From Euzebya tangerina (GTDB lineage Bacteria > Actinomycetota > Nitriliruptoria > Euzebyales > Euzebyaceae), in contig NZ_PPDK01000001.1 of assembly GCF_003074135.1 (NCBI RefSeq), positions 1,612,001 to 1,676,000 on the forward strand: a stretch of 64,000 nt of DNA. The letters are read 5' to 3'. The notes beneath the pieces are model-generated. The model saw nothing but the letters and a program-made list of their open reading frames with translations. It had not been told where the DNA came from and searched no databases. Of the stretch, positions 34,261-41,765 are shown in pieces. The translations under genes and the position numbers were made by a program. Within the stretch, counting starts at the first letter, position 1. Each line of letters begins with the position of its first letter.

Positions 34261-34764
34261 CTACTCCAGTTCGCTCCGCAGCGCCGCGGTCGCCCCGTCC
34301 ACCCAGACCACCTCGCCGGCCAGGACCTGCTCGACGGTGATGTGGGTCTGCGGTGTGTGCCAGTCGGCCGGGCTGTCCGTCAATTGGACCAGGGACCCGA
34401 AGGCCGACTTCGGCCGCATGTAGGTCTCCCGCCAGGTCGGATCGTCCAGGTCGAGGCCGGTGGTCTCGTACCCCTGCTCCCGCAGCTCGCCGTCCGCCGC
34501 CTCCACGTCGTCCACCAGCATCGTGAGGTGGTGGAACCCGGGTCCGCGCTTCTCGAAGTAGCCGTGCAGATACGACTCCTCATCGAGCGGCGAGATCAGC
34601 TCGATCTTCACCCCCGGAGGGAACTTGATCTGCAGCACCCGGATCCCGACCTCAGGGCTGTCCCCACCGGTGATGAACTCCCCGCCCATCACCTCGCCGA
34701 ACAGCGCCCAGGCCGCTCGCAGGTCGGGCACGGCAATGGCGACGTGGTCGATCTGGCGAATCAT
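34261..34764 (-). CDS. VOC (glyoxalase)-superfamily protein, methylmalonyl-CoA epimerase-like
   Basis: About 167 residues with two beta-alpha-beta-beta-beta modules. Candidate metal ligands include His in IDHVAIAV (residue ~6), Glu in KIELISPL, and His in GFHHLTMLVDD. Similar spacing occurs in methylmalonyl-CoA epimerase. ATG 34764 (MIRQIDHV) has AGGAG about 8 nt upstream; the frame is open further but would cross nothing useful. It diverges from the NTF2-SDR operon at operator site 6. A different VOC protein lies at 41185. Its role could be epimerisation of a CoA ester or ring-intermediate chemistry. Confidence 0.72.
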   Translation of the reverse strand: MIRQIDHVAIAVPDLRAAWALFGEVMGGEFITGGDSPEVGIRVLQIKFPPGVKIELISPLDEESYLHGYFEKRGPGFHHLTMLVDDVEAADGELREQGYETTGLDLDDPTWRETYMRPKSAFGSLVQLTDSPADWHTPQTHITVEQVLAGEVVWVDGATAALRSELE

Positions 34765-34810
34765 CCGCAGGCTCCTGTCCCACAGCGGCAACCACCCGAG
34801 GATGGTCAAC

Positions 34811-34828
34811 CTACCGTCCGTTTGGTAA
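34811..34828. promoter_or_regulatory. Operator site 6 between VOC and NTF2 genes
   Basis: CTACCGTCCGTTTGGTAA; minus strand reads TTACCAAACGGACGGTAG, with ACC-N8-GGT. It lies between the divergent VOC (start 34764) and NTF2-like (start 34869) genes. Confidence 0.75.
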
Positions 34829-34868
34829 ACAGACCGTAGAGCACCACCGACACCGAGGCCAGCCGCCG

Positions 34869-35681
34869 ATGGACATCCACCCCTATGCCGCCCTCATGCG
34901 CCGCTACTGCATCGACTACACCGCAGTCCACGACCTCTCGGTCTGCCCCGATATCATGCGGGAGGACTACAGGGTCACCGTCTCTGGCCGGACGCTCGGC
35001 ATGGACCAGTACGTCGGGGCAGTCGAGGGCGCGTTCAGCCGGTTCCCAACCCTCGACCTGACCGTGCACGACATGATGATCTCGGCGGACCGGCTGGCCA
35101 TGCGGTTCAGCGAGCATGGCGCATCGTCGCGGGACGACGGCCGCGTCGCGGTCTGGCGGGGCATCTCGCTGTACCGCTGGGACGGCAGCCGCCTGCGCAC
35201 CTGCGAGGTCGAGCAGGACTTCCTCAGCCGCGACCGCCAGCTCACGGCCGGCACCACGGCAAGGCTCGACCCCGCCGCACCCGACCCCTGGGCCGTCACC
35301 ACTGACGAGCCCGCCAACCCCGAGGCGGAGCAGCTGGTGCGGGCCTGGTTCCGCGCCTGGGTCACGGGCGGTGATCGAACGAACCTGCAGACAGCCGACT
35401 GCCAGCTGGTCGTCGACGCCAGCGACCTCGATGGTCCGGACGATCTCACCATCCTGGACGCCGACCTCGAGATCACCGACCTCTTCAGCGCCGGTGCGGC
35501 CGTCGCCGTCAAGGCCGAACTCCGCGGCACCTACGGCGGCGGGCTACCGGGCGTCGCCGCCCAGAGCGTCGGCCGCGAGCTCGTCCTCCCCCTCACCGCG
35601 ATCGGTCAGGTCGAGGGAGCCCACCTGAGCGAGATGCGGATCATCCGTGACCGCTGGGGCTTGCAGCGGAGGCTCCGGTGA
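34869..35681 (+). CDS. NTF2/SnoaL-like protein
   Basis: A 270-residue protein starting at ATG 34869. Residues ~1-125 (YAALMRRYCIDYTAVHDLSVCPDIMREDYRV, then VAVWRGISLYRWDGSRL) fit one NTF2-like cone fold. A second related segment follows (AEQLVRAWFRAWVTGGD... to the end), so it may be a tandem-domain protein. No catalytic residue can be assigned. NTF2-like proteins are isomerases (e.g. ketosteroid isomerase), dehydratases or binding proteins. It is in one operon with an SDR, whose start overlaps its stop. Confidence 0.65.
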   Translation: MDIHPYAALMRRYCIDYTAVHDLSVCPDIMREDYRVTVSGRTLGMDQYVGAVEGAFSRFPTLDLTVHDMMISADRLAMRFSEHGASSRDDGRVAVWRGISLYRWDGSRLRTCEVEQDFLSRDRQLTAGTTARLDPAAPDPWAVTTDEPANPEAEQLVRAWFRAWVTGGDRTNLQTADCQLVVDASDLDGPDDLTILDADLEITDLFSAGAAVAVKAELRGTYGGGLPGVAAQSVGRELVLPLTAIGQVEGAHLSEMRIIRDRWGLQRRLR

Positions 35682-36490
35682 CCACCGCTGCCCAGGAGCC
35701 GACCGGGCCCCTCCAAGCCCCACCCGCGCCGCTGGAGGGAACCACCGCTGTCGTCACGGGTGCCGCCGGGGGCCTGGGTGCCGCCATCACCGGCGAGCTC
35801 CTCGCCCAAGGGGCACGTGTGCTCATGGTCGACCGCCCCGGCAGCGGCATCGACACGAGCACAGCCGCCGAGGGCACCCACGCCCTCGCCACCGATCTGA
35901 CCGACGACGGCGCTCCGGCCGCTGTGGTCACCGCTGCCCAGGAGGCCTTCGGCGCGCTCCACATCCTGGTCAACAACGCCGGTGTGATCCGCATGGCCTC
36001 ACTCCGCCGGACCAACGACGACAACTTCGACACCACCCTGGCCGTGAACCTGCGCGCTGCCTTCCGGCTCACCCGTGCCGCCGTCGACGTCATGCGACAC
36101 CAGATCGACCAGGCCCCGGACACCCGCGACCGCCACGCCATCGTCAACATCGCCTCGGTCAACGGCATGGGGGCCTACTCCGGCGCTCACGCCTACGCCG
36201 CCTCGAAGGCCGGCATCATCGGCCTGACCCGGTCGACGGCCCGCGAGCTCGGGCCCCACGGCATCCGGGTCAACGCCGTCGCCCCCGGCCTGATCCGCAC
36301 CCCCATGACCCACGAACCCGACGGCAGCCCCCAGCCATGGGTCGGCGAGCAGGTGCAGGGCATCCCCCTTCGCCGAGTCGGCGAGCCGGCCGACGTGGCG
36401 CGCGTCGTCGCGTTCTTGGCCTCGCAGAACGCCGCCTACGTATCGGCGCAGGTACTGAAGGTCGACGGAGGCGGCCTGCCTGAAATGTGA
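35678..36490 (+). CDS. Short-chain dehydrogenase/reductase (SDR)
   Basis: A 270-residue classical SDR: TGAAGGLG (NAD(P)-binding), NNAG, and the Ser-Tyr-Lys triad in IASVNGMGAYSGAHAYAASKAG. The N-terminal extension is Pro/Ala-rich. It would oxidise or reduce an alcohol/ketone of a cluster intermediate. GTG 35678 overlaps the NTF2 stop by 4 nt (GTGA), and both follow operator site 6. It is one of at least five SDRs in this window, so different steps are likely. Confidence 0.85.
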   Translation: MTTAAQEPTGPLQAPPAPLEGTTAVVTGAAGGLGAAITGELLAQGARVLMVDRPGSGIDTSTAAEGTHALATDLTDDGAPAAVVTAAQEAFGALHILVNNAGVIRMASLRRTNDDNFDTTLAVNLRAAFRLTRAAVDVMRHQIDQAPDTRDRHAIVNIASVNGMGAYSGAHAYAASKAGIIGLTRSTARELGPHGIRVNAVAPGLIRTPMTHEPDGSPQPWVGEQVQGIPLRRVGEPADVARVVAFLASQNAAYVSAQVLKVDGGGLPEM

Positions 36491-36510
36491 TCGCACCCCT
36501 ACCGAGCCTG

Positions 36511-36530
36511 TCGACCAAACGGTAGTTTGA
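36511..36530. promoter_or_regulatory. Operator site 7 at the P450 promoter
   Basis: TCGACCAAACGGTAGTTTGA: ACC-N8-GTT spacing with CAAAC/GTTTG arms. It ends 4 nt before ATG 36535, and its TAGTTT (36523-36528) fits a -10 six nt from the start. The gene is probably leaderless and blocked when the site is occupied. Confidence 0.7.
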
Positions 36531-36534
36531 ACGC

Positions 36535-37767
36535 ATGTCCGCCACCCACGCTGTCGATCTGCTGTCGCCTGAGGCGACCGCCGACCCGTACACGGCCCTC
36601 GCGGAACTGCGGGAGTCCGACCCGGTCCACTACTCAGACCGGCACAAGGCGTGGATCATCACGCGGTACGACGATGTGGTCTCGGCCATGATGGATTCGC
36701 GGTTGTCGTCGGCCAGGGTCGGTCCGGTCCTCGAGCGAATGCGGGCAGAGGGGGCCGACGCCCACGCCACGGAGATGCTCGAGGTGCTCAACTCCTGGAT
36801 GGTGGTCCAGGACCCACCCGAGCACACCCGCCTGCGCAAGTTGGCCGCCGGAGCGTTCAAGAGCCAGCGGATCTCCGCCATGGAAGAGCAGGTGGCCGAG
36901 ATGGTCGCCGGGTACCTCGACGCCTTCGTCGCCTCCGGCAAGACCGACCTGGTCCAGCATGTCGCCTACCCGCTTCCGGCCTCGATCATCGCGATGCTGC
37001 TGGGTGCTCCCGTGGAGGATCGGGACACCTTCGGGGAGTGGTCCGACGAGCTCGCCTTGGTCGCCTTCGGCGCCGGCGGAAGCGCGCGGGAGGATCGACA
37101 CGAACGAGCGCTGAAGGGCGTGCGGGAGATGTTCGCCTACCTCCGGACGCTCCTCGAGCGAGTTCGCGAGACACCGGGCGAAGACATGATCTCGGCGCTC
37201 ATCGCCCCCGTCGAGGATGGTGACAGCCTGACCGACCACGAGGTCCTGTCGATGTGTGCCATGCTGCTGTTCGCGGGGCATGAGACCACCACGAACTCCA
37301 CCGCCAATGGGATCCTGGCGCTGCTCCGGGACCCCGAGCAGTTGGCCCTCCTGCGGGACGACCCCGACCAGATCGCGGTTGCGGTGGAGGAGTTGCTGCG
37401 CTTCGACGGGCCCATCAAGGTCCTGCAGCGCCATGTCACCGAGACCCACGAGGTAGCCGGCCACGAGTTGGCGCAGGGCGATCGCGTCTTCATCGCCCTG
37501 GCCGCGGCCAACCGCGACCCCGAGAAGTTCGACGAGCCTGATCGGCTGGACATCACGAGGTACCCGAACAAGCACGTCGCCTTCGGTCGGGGGATCCACG
37601 CCTGCATCGGCGCCCAGCTGGCCCGCTTGGAGATGCGCGTCAACGTGCAGGGCATCCTCGAGCGGCTGGACGGGCTGCGGCTGGAGGAGGGTACGGAGTT
37701 GCAGTGGGCGCCGAGCATCGCGTCGCGTTCGCTGACCCGGCTCCCGGTGTTGCACGATGCGGTCTGA
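36535..37767 (+). CDS. Cytochrome P450
   Basis: A 410-residue bacterial P450. The I-helix oxygen-activation motif AGHETT is at residues 247-252, the ExxR-type K-helix follows (EELLRFDGP), and the heme-binding FGRGIHACIG has Cys357. It hydroxylates a hydrophobic substrate with electrons from a ferredoxin; a small ferredoxin is encoded at 57276. Compared with the two other P450s here (53215, 58539), this one has the standard acid-Thr pair and looks a distinct subfamily. ATG 36535 has no Shine-Dalgarno sequence, as expected for leaderless genes. The next gene, the UGSC partner, has its own operator. Confidence 0.92.
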   Translation: MSATHAVDLLSPEATADPYTALAELRESDPVHYSDRHKAWIITRYDDVVSAMMDSRLSSARVGPVLERMRAEGADAHATEMLEVLNSWMVVQDPPEHTRLRKLAAGAFKSQRISAMEEQVAEMVAGYLDAFVASGKTDLVQHVAYPLPASIIAMLLGAPVEDRDTFGEWSDELALVAFGAGGSAREDRHERALKGVREMFAYLRTLLERVRETPGEDMISALIAPVEDGDSLTDHEVLSMCAMLLFAGHETTTNSTANGILALLRDPEQLALLRDDPDQIAVAVEELLRFDGPIKVLQRHVTETHEVAGHELAQGDRVFIALAAANRDPEKFDEPDRLDITRYPNKHVAFGRGIHACIGAQLARLEMRVNVQGILERLDGLRLEEGTELQWAPSIASRSLTRLPVLHDAV

Positions 37768-37799
37768 GTTGCGAGCCGTCACGTCGAGGCGTAGTCAAA

Positions 37800-37817
37800 C
37801 AACCGACCGTTTGGTAA
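37800..37817. promoter_or_regulatory. Operator site 8 upstream of the UGSC operon
   Basis: CAACCGACCGTTTGGTAA; reverse strand ACCAAACGGTCGGTTG with ACC-N8-GGT. The end flows into TAACCT (37815-37820), which is 7 nt before ATG 37828 and fits a leaderless -10. Confidence 0.75.
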
Positions 37818-37827
37818 CCTGAGCGAC

Positions 37828-38952
37828 ATGGCAGACCTGCTCGAACTCGACGAGTCGGCGGCCCAGGAGCACTTCTTCGAAGCCGGCTGGACCGACGGGC
37901 TGCCGGTGGTCCCACCCACGCCGGACCGCGTGCTGGACACGCTCCTGGCCGGCGGTGTGACCGATCCGGACGAGATCCTGGGGTCAGTGCCGCAGCGCAA
38001 CGTGACCGTCACGGCTGAGCAACTGGCGATCAACGCGGTGATGGCAGGTTGCAAGCCGGCGTACTTCCCGGTGGTGCTGGCGGCAACAGACTGTCTGCTG
38101 TCGCCGGACTTCAACGCCCACACCGCGTGCACCAGCACCGGCGGGGCTGCGCTGTGCGTGGTGGTCAGTGGCCCACTGGCGGCCGAACTCGGCATGAACG
38201 GCGGGCTGAACGCGCTGGGCCCCGGCAATCGGGCGAACGCCACGATCGGCCGAGCCGTCCGGCTGCTGGCCGCCAACGTCCTGGGGGCCAAGAGTGGTGA
38301 GTTGGACGGCTCGTCCATGGGCCACCCGGGCAAGTACACGTTGTGCGTCGCTGAGGAGCCGACGCCTGGCTGGGAGCTCCACGCCGTCGCCATTGGGTAC
38401 GGCCCCGAGGACACGACGGTGACGTTGATGCCGACCGAGGGGCCCCATCAGGTCGCCAACCACCTGAACGGTGATCCCGAGGGCATCCTGCTGACCTTCG
38501 CGGCGGCGATGTCCAACCCGGCGACGTTCTCCACGGGCAAGGCTGGGCAGGGGATCGTCGTGCTCGGCTGGGAGCACCGGACCATCCTGGCCAAGGCCGG
38601 CTGGGACCGCTCTCGTGTCCAGGCCTTCCTTGCGGAGCACACCCGTGTCACCCCCGACGAGCTGGCGGCCGGTGGGGTGTTGCTGGAGGAGGGAACCAGC
38701 CACCCGATGATCCCGGGACCGGACGGCAAGTTGCCGTCGTTCCGCTCGCCGGAGGACATCCTCGTGACCACGGCCGGCGGGGCTGGGGCCGGTTGGTCGG
38801 CCTACATCCCCTCATGGGCGCCGCCGGGCCACGCCCATGCCGAGGCGGTCACGCGCCGCGTGCGACTCGCCGGGGAGGCCCTGCCGGACTGCGGTCCGGA
38901 TGGGTGCGAGGTGGATCTGGACGTCCCAGTTGCACCCGAGGAAGGCCCCTAG
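37828..38952 (+). CDS. Uncharacterised protein, partner of the UGSC selenoprotein
   Basis: A 374-residue soluble protein I cannot assign to a functional family. It begins with an acidic helix and a G-W-x-D-G-L-P-V-V-P-P-T-P-D-R motif. Cysteines that could be redox-active occur in TACTSTGGAALC (about residue 104-115) and in DCGPDGC near the C-terminus. The gene directly precedes the UGSC-type gene, 2 nt apart, with shared promoter and operator, so a joint function is probable. It could present a substrate or reduce the selenocysteine of its neighbour; neither is shown by the sequence. Confidence 0.6.
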   Translation: MADLLELDESAAQEHFFEAGWTDGLPVVPPTPDRVLDTLLAGGVTDPDEILGSVPQRNVTVTAEQLAINAVMAGCKPAYFPVVLAATDCLLSPDFNAHTACTSTGGAALCVVVSGPLAAELGMNGGLNALGPGNRANATIGRAVRLLAANVLGAKSGELDGSSMGHPGKYTLCVAEEPTPGWELHAVAIGYGPEDTTVTLMPTEGPHQVANHLNGDPEGILLTFAAAMSNPATFSTGKAGQGIVVLGWEHRTILAKAGWDRSRVQAFLAEHTRVTPDELAAGGVLLEEGTSHPMIPGPDGKLPSFRSPEDILVTTAGGAGAGWSAYIPSWAPPGHAHAEAVTRRVRLAGEALPDCGPDGCEVDLDVPVAPEEGP

Positions 38953-38954
38953 CC

Positions 38955-39503
38955 ATGGGAACCATCCGAGTTCATCGCCCGGTCCCGCCGCGCGCCGAGG
39001 TCGAGTCCGGCGGTGAACTGGCCGAGCGTCGTGACCTGCCGGACGACGCCGTCCTGACCATCATCGACAACGGCAAGCCGCGTGGTCGTGATCTGATCGA
39101 GCGGATCGCTGACGGGCTGCGCAGGCGGCTCTCGATCGGTCAGGTCGAGGTCCACACCAAGCCGTCCGCGGGGGCACCGATCGATGCCGACGTCGCTCGG
39201 ATGCTGGCAGCCAGGTCGCACCTGGTGATCAGCGGCCTCGGCGACTGAGGGGCGTGCACCGCGTGCAGTTTGCACGACGCCGTCCAGATGGAACGCCTCG
39301 GCGTGCCCGCCACCCTGGTGATGACCGAGCCGTTCACGAGATTGGCGGCCAACTTCTCCGCCACCCTTGGCATGCCGGGCTACCCGGCCGTGGTTGTCCC
39401 ACACCCGGTCGCGAGCCTGGATGACGGCGCGCTGGATGCCCTGGCGGACTCGGTTCTGACCACGGCCGAACAGCGGTTTACGGCGGTCTCCGTCCGAGCC
39501 TGA
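38955..39503 (+). CDS. UGSC-family selenoprotein (in-frame UGA read as selenocysteine)
   Basis: Reading through TGA at 39246-39248 gives one 182-residue protein ending at TGA 39501-39503. The recoded residue 98 sits in GD-U-G-A-C-T-A-C-S-L-H-D, matching the U-G-S-C motif that names the family, with Ala for Ser and cysteines at 101 and 104. The downstream half (VQMERLGVPATLVMTEPF..., VVVPHPVASLDDG) is typical protein and has no start codon or ribosome binding site of its own. A hairpin lies 4 nt after the UGA. ATG 38955 follows GAGGAAGG. Sec incorporation needs selA-D elsewhere in the genome. The redox reaction is unknown. Confidence 0.82.
39253..39276 (+). promoter_or_regulatory. Candidate bacterial SECIS hairpin
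   Basis: CGTGCA (39253-39258) pairs with TGCACG (39271-39276) around a 12-nt loop (39259-39270). The stem starts 4 nt after the UGA at 39246-39248 and is inside the coding region, where bacterial SECIS elements occur. The loop has no obvious match to the E. coli apical sequence, which varies between taxa. Confidence 0.5.
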
Positions 39504-39525
39504 CCGGCTCCCGGTTCGGTAGCAT

Positions 39526-39545
39526 TCGACCAAACGACCGTTTGA
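39526..39545. promoter_or_regulatory. Operator site 9 upstream of the acyl-CoA dehydrogenase
   Basis: TCGACCAAACGACCGTTTGA: CAAACG and CGTTTG form a perfect inverted repeat around AC. It ends 13 nt before ATG 39559. It resembles site 7 in having the wider CAAAC-N4-GTTTG arrangement. Confidence 0.72.
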
Positions 39546-39558
39546 ATCGGGTTGCGCG

Positions 39559-40725
39559 ATGATCGAGTTCAGCCTCACCGAGGAGCAGGAGGCGCTGCGG
39601 GCCACGGCCGCCAAGCTGGCTGACGAGGTCTACGCACCACGGATCCTCGAGTGGGATCGTGAGGGGACGTTCCTGCCCGCTGAGGAGCGCCGGCGGCTGG
39701 GGCAGATGGGGCTGCTCGGCATCGCCCTGCCGGAGGCCTACGGCGGGGGCGGGGCCGACTTGCTGGATGCCCTGCTCGTCGTCGAAGAGGTGGCCAAGCG
39801 AAACCAGATCGCTGCCTTCCAGATCTTCGAGGCCAACACCGGCCCAGCCAGGGTGATCGACCTGTTCGGCACCGAGTCGCAGAAGGCCAGGTTGTTGCCA
39901 CCACTGATTGCCGGCGAGGAGACGCTGGCCGTCTCCATCTCCGAACCCGACGCGGGCTCTGCTGCCACGGACATGACGACATCGGCCGTGCTCGACGATG
40001 ACTCTTACGTGCTGAACGGGATGAAGCGGTGGTGCTCCGGGGGTGGGCACGCCGAGCAGTACCTGGTGTACGTCCGGCTGGGGGACCAGCTCGGCTCGAA
40101 GGGGATCGGCGGGATCGTCGTGGACCGGGAGACGCCGGGCTTGACGTTCGGACCGCAGGAGCGGCTGATGGGCTTCCACGGGATCCCCTCCGCCGACATG
40201 TTCTTCGACGACGTTCGGGTGCCGGCCGGGAACCTGATCGTCGGTGAGGGTGGCTTCCGTGACCTGTTCACCGCCTTCTCCATCGAACGGCTGGGGAACT
40301 CGACGATGGCGCTGGCGATCGGGCAGGCCTGCCTCGACCTGACCGCGGCGTACGTGCAGGAGCGAGAGCAGTTCGGCCGTCCGATCATCGAGTTCCAGAC
40401 CGTCCAGGCGGCCCTGGCGGACATGATCATGCAGGTGGAGGCGGCCCGGCTGCTCATCTGGAAGGCCGCGGCGGAGGCGGGGCGGGGGGCGCCGGACCCG
40501 CTGGCCGCCTCCATCGCGAAGTGCACCGCCAACGAGATGGCCAAGCGGGTCAGCGACCTGGCGATGCAGCTCCACGGCGGCTACGGCTACCACCCCGAGT
40601 ACCACGTGGAGCGGATGCACCGGGATGCCCACGGCTGGGCGATGGGTGGCGGCACGCCGACGATCCAGCGGATCCGCATCGTGTCGCAGTACCTCGGCCG
40701 GTCCTTCGACCAGCGGGGCGCGTGA
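39559..40725 (+). CDS. Acyl-CoA dehydrogenase
   Basis: A 388-residue ACAD of normal length. N-terminal helical domain, the beta-domain segment SISEPDAGSAATDM, and the C-terminal QLHGGYGYHPEYHVERMHRDA are clear. At the usual MCAD-type base (E in YEGT) this protein has GGGT, so the base must be elsewhere. E243 in SIERLGNS is in the helix where isovaleryl-CoA-dehydrogenase-type enzymes place theirs. It would introduce a 2,3-double bond in an acyl-CoA. ATG 39559 follows operator site 9, and the following NTF2-like gene overlaps its stop. The substrate is probably branched or ring-attached; this is inference. Confidence 0.9.
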   Translation: MIEFSLTEEQEALRATAAKLADEVYAPRILEWDREGTFLPAEERRRLGQMGLLGIALPEAYGGGGADLLDALLVVEEVAKRNQIAAFQIFEANTGPARVIDLFGTESQKARLLPPLIAGEETLAVSISEPDAGSAATDMTTSAVLDDDSYVLNGMKRWCSGGGHAEQYLVYVRLGDQLGSKGIGGIVVDRETPGLTFGPQERLMGFHGIPSADMFFDDVRVPAGNLIVGEGGFRDLFTAFSIERLGNSTMALAIGQACLDLTAAYVQEREQFGRPIIEFQTVQAALADMIMQVEAARLLIWKAAAEAGRGAPDPLAASIAKCTANEMAKRVSDLAMQLHGGYGYHPEYHVERMHRDAHGWAMGGGTPTIQRIRIVSQYLGRSFDQRGA

Positions 40726-41192
40726 TGGAGTCCTCGGTGGTGCAGGAGTTGCTGGACCAACGCGCCATCGAGCAGGTGTTCGTCCGGTACTTCGACCGCG
40801 TCGATGCCAAGGACCACGAGGGTGCGGCGGCGCTCTTCGCGGAGGACTGCGAGTTCGACATCATGACCGGTCAGGTCGTGCTCGGGCGGGAGCGGTACGC
40901 CCGGCTCCTCCGGGCGGTACTGGCGCAGTACGGCGCGACGTCACACGCGGTGTCCAACTTCCTGATCCGGGTGGACGGCGACGTGGCGCACTCGGTCGCC
41001 TACGTCCACGCCGTGCATCGGATGGTCGAGGACGGGCGGATCTGGCAGCTGTGGGCACGGATCGAGGATGACCTCGAGCGCCGAGATGAGGGGTGGGTGG
41101 TGACCAGACACACGCTGCACGGCGTGGACTCCGAGCCGGCGTGGGACGCGATTCCGAACAAGTGGTACGGCGGCCACCCCGCGATCAGTTGA
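40725..41192 (+). CDS. SnoaL/NTF2-like protein
   Basis: A 155-residue single-domain NTF2-fold protein. The motif ELLDQRAIEQVFVRYFDRVDAKDHEGAAALFAEDCEFD is the standard N-terminal helical hairpin, and WQLWARIEDDLERRDEGWVVTRHTLHGV is the C-terminal sheet. Family members are dehydratases, isomerases or polyketide-type cyclases; no specific activity is assigned. ATG 40725 overlaps the acyl-CoA dehydrogenase TGA (TGATG), indicating coupling. Its 3' end overlaps the convergent VOC gene by 8 nt. Confidence 0.75.
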   Translation: MESSVVQELLDQRAIEQVFVRYFDRVDAKDHEGAAALFAEDCEFDIMTGQVVLGRERYARLLRAVLAQYGATSHAVSNFLIRVDGDVAHSVAYVHAVHRMVEDGRIWQLWARIEDDLERRDEGWVVTRHTLHGVDSEPAWDAIPNKWYGGHPAIS

Positions 41193-41670
41193 GGGGAAAG
41201 TGGCCTCCCGCCAGCCACGACTGGAACGACATCCTGCGAGCCGCGTCCACCAGTTCGACTCGCGGCCCGTGGTCGAGGTCGTGGTAGGCGAAGCCGTGGG
41301 CTGCGCCGGCCTCCTCTGGGCGGTCCACGGTGCCCGCCAGCGGCTTGCCGGCTTCCGTCAACCGCACCGACTCCTGCGACAACCGATCAGCCCAGAAACC
41401 GATGTGGTGAAACGCCCAGGGCTGGTCATCGCCGGGCCACCATGGTGTCCCTGCCTGCCCTTCGATCAGTTCGATCAGCGTCGGTCCGGAGGTCGGCAGT
41501 GAGTAGGTGACACGGATGTTCGCCTGCACCGTGCTCCGGGGGGTTCGCACCGGAAGGTCCCGGGTCAACACCGATGCCCACCGGACCCCCAGGAGGGTCG
41601 CCAGCTCGTCGGCCGACCGGTCCAGATCGGCAACAACAAACCCAACATGCGATGCCTCGACGAAGGTCAT
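41185..41670 (-). CDS. VOC (glyoxalase)-superfamily protein
   Basis: A 161-residue protein with paired VOC modules: ASHVGFVVADLDRSADELATLLG at the start and FHHIGFWADRLSQESVRL in the second half, with IELIEG as the linking metal-ligand strand. ATG 41670 is chosen because the longer reading crosses operator site 10. It resembles the VOC protein at 34261 in layout but not closely in sequence. It diverges from the ABC importer operon, with which it shares operator site 10. Possible roles are epimerase, lyase or dioxygenase. Confidence 0.7.
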   Translation of the reverse strand: MTFVEASHVGFVVADLDRSADELATLLGVRWASVLTRDLPVRTPRSTVQANIRVTYSLPTSGPTLIELIEGQAGTPWWPGDDQPWAFHHIGFWADRLSQESVRLTEAGKPLAGTVDRPEEAGAAHGFAYHDLDHGPRVELVDAARRMSFQSWLAGGHFPLN

Positions 41671-41731
41671 GCCTCGGACGGTATCAAGCGGGAGGAGGCC
41701 TCTTGACGGCATCCGCCCCGCACGCTTGGAT

Positions 41732-41749
41732 ACCAAACAACCATTTGGT
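41732..41749. promoter_or_regulatory. Operator site 10 upstream of the importer operon
   Basis: ACCAAACAACCATTTGGT: a dyad with ACCAAA/TTTGGT arms and ACC-N12-GGT spacing. It lies between the VOC gene (start 41670) and the substrate-binding protein gene (start 41766), so the importer is probably part of the regulon. It is nearly the same as site 13 (59760-59777). Confidence 0.72.
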
Positions 41750-41765
41750 CGAGAAAGGCGAGCCG

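Noticed and set aside
39246-39248. TGA as a true stop for a 97-residue protein
   Set aside because: The same frame continues with motif-consistent sequence to 39503, has the family U-G-x-C context, and there is no start or ribosome binding site after it.
41574-41765. Longer N-terminus of the substrate-binding protein from 41574
   Set aside because: It would run through the operator at 41732 and remove the normal signal-peptide position; TTG 41766 has a ribosome binding site and gives a standard lipoprotein signal.
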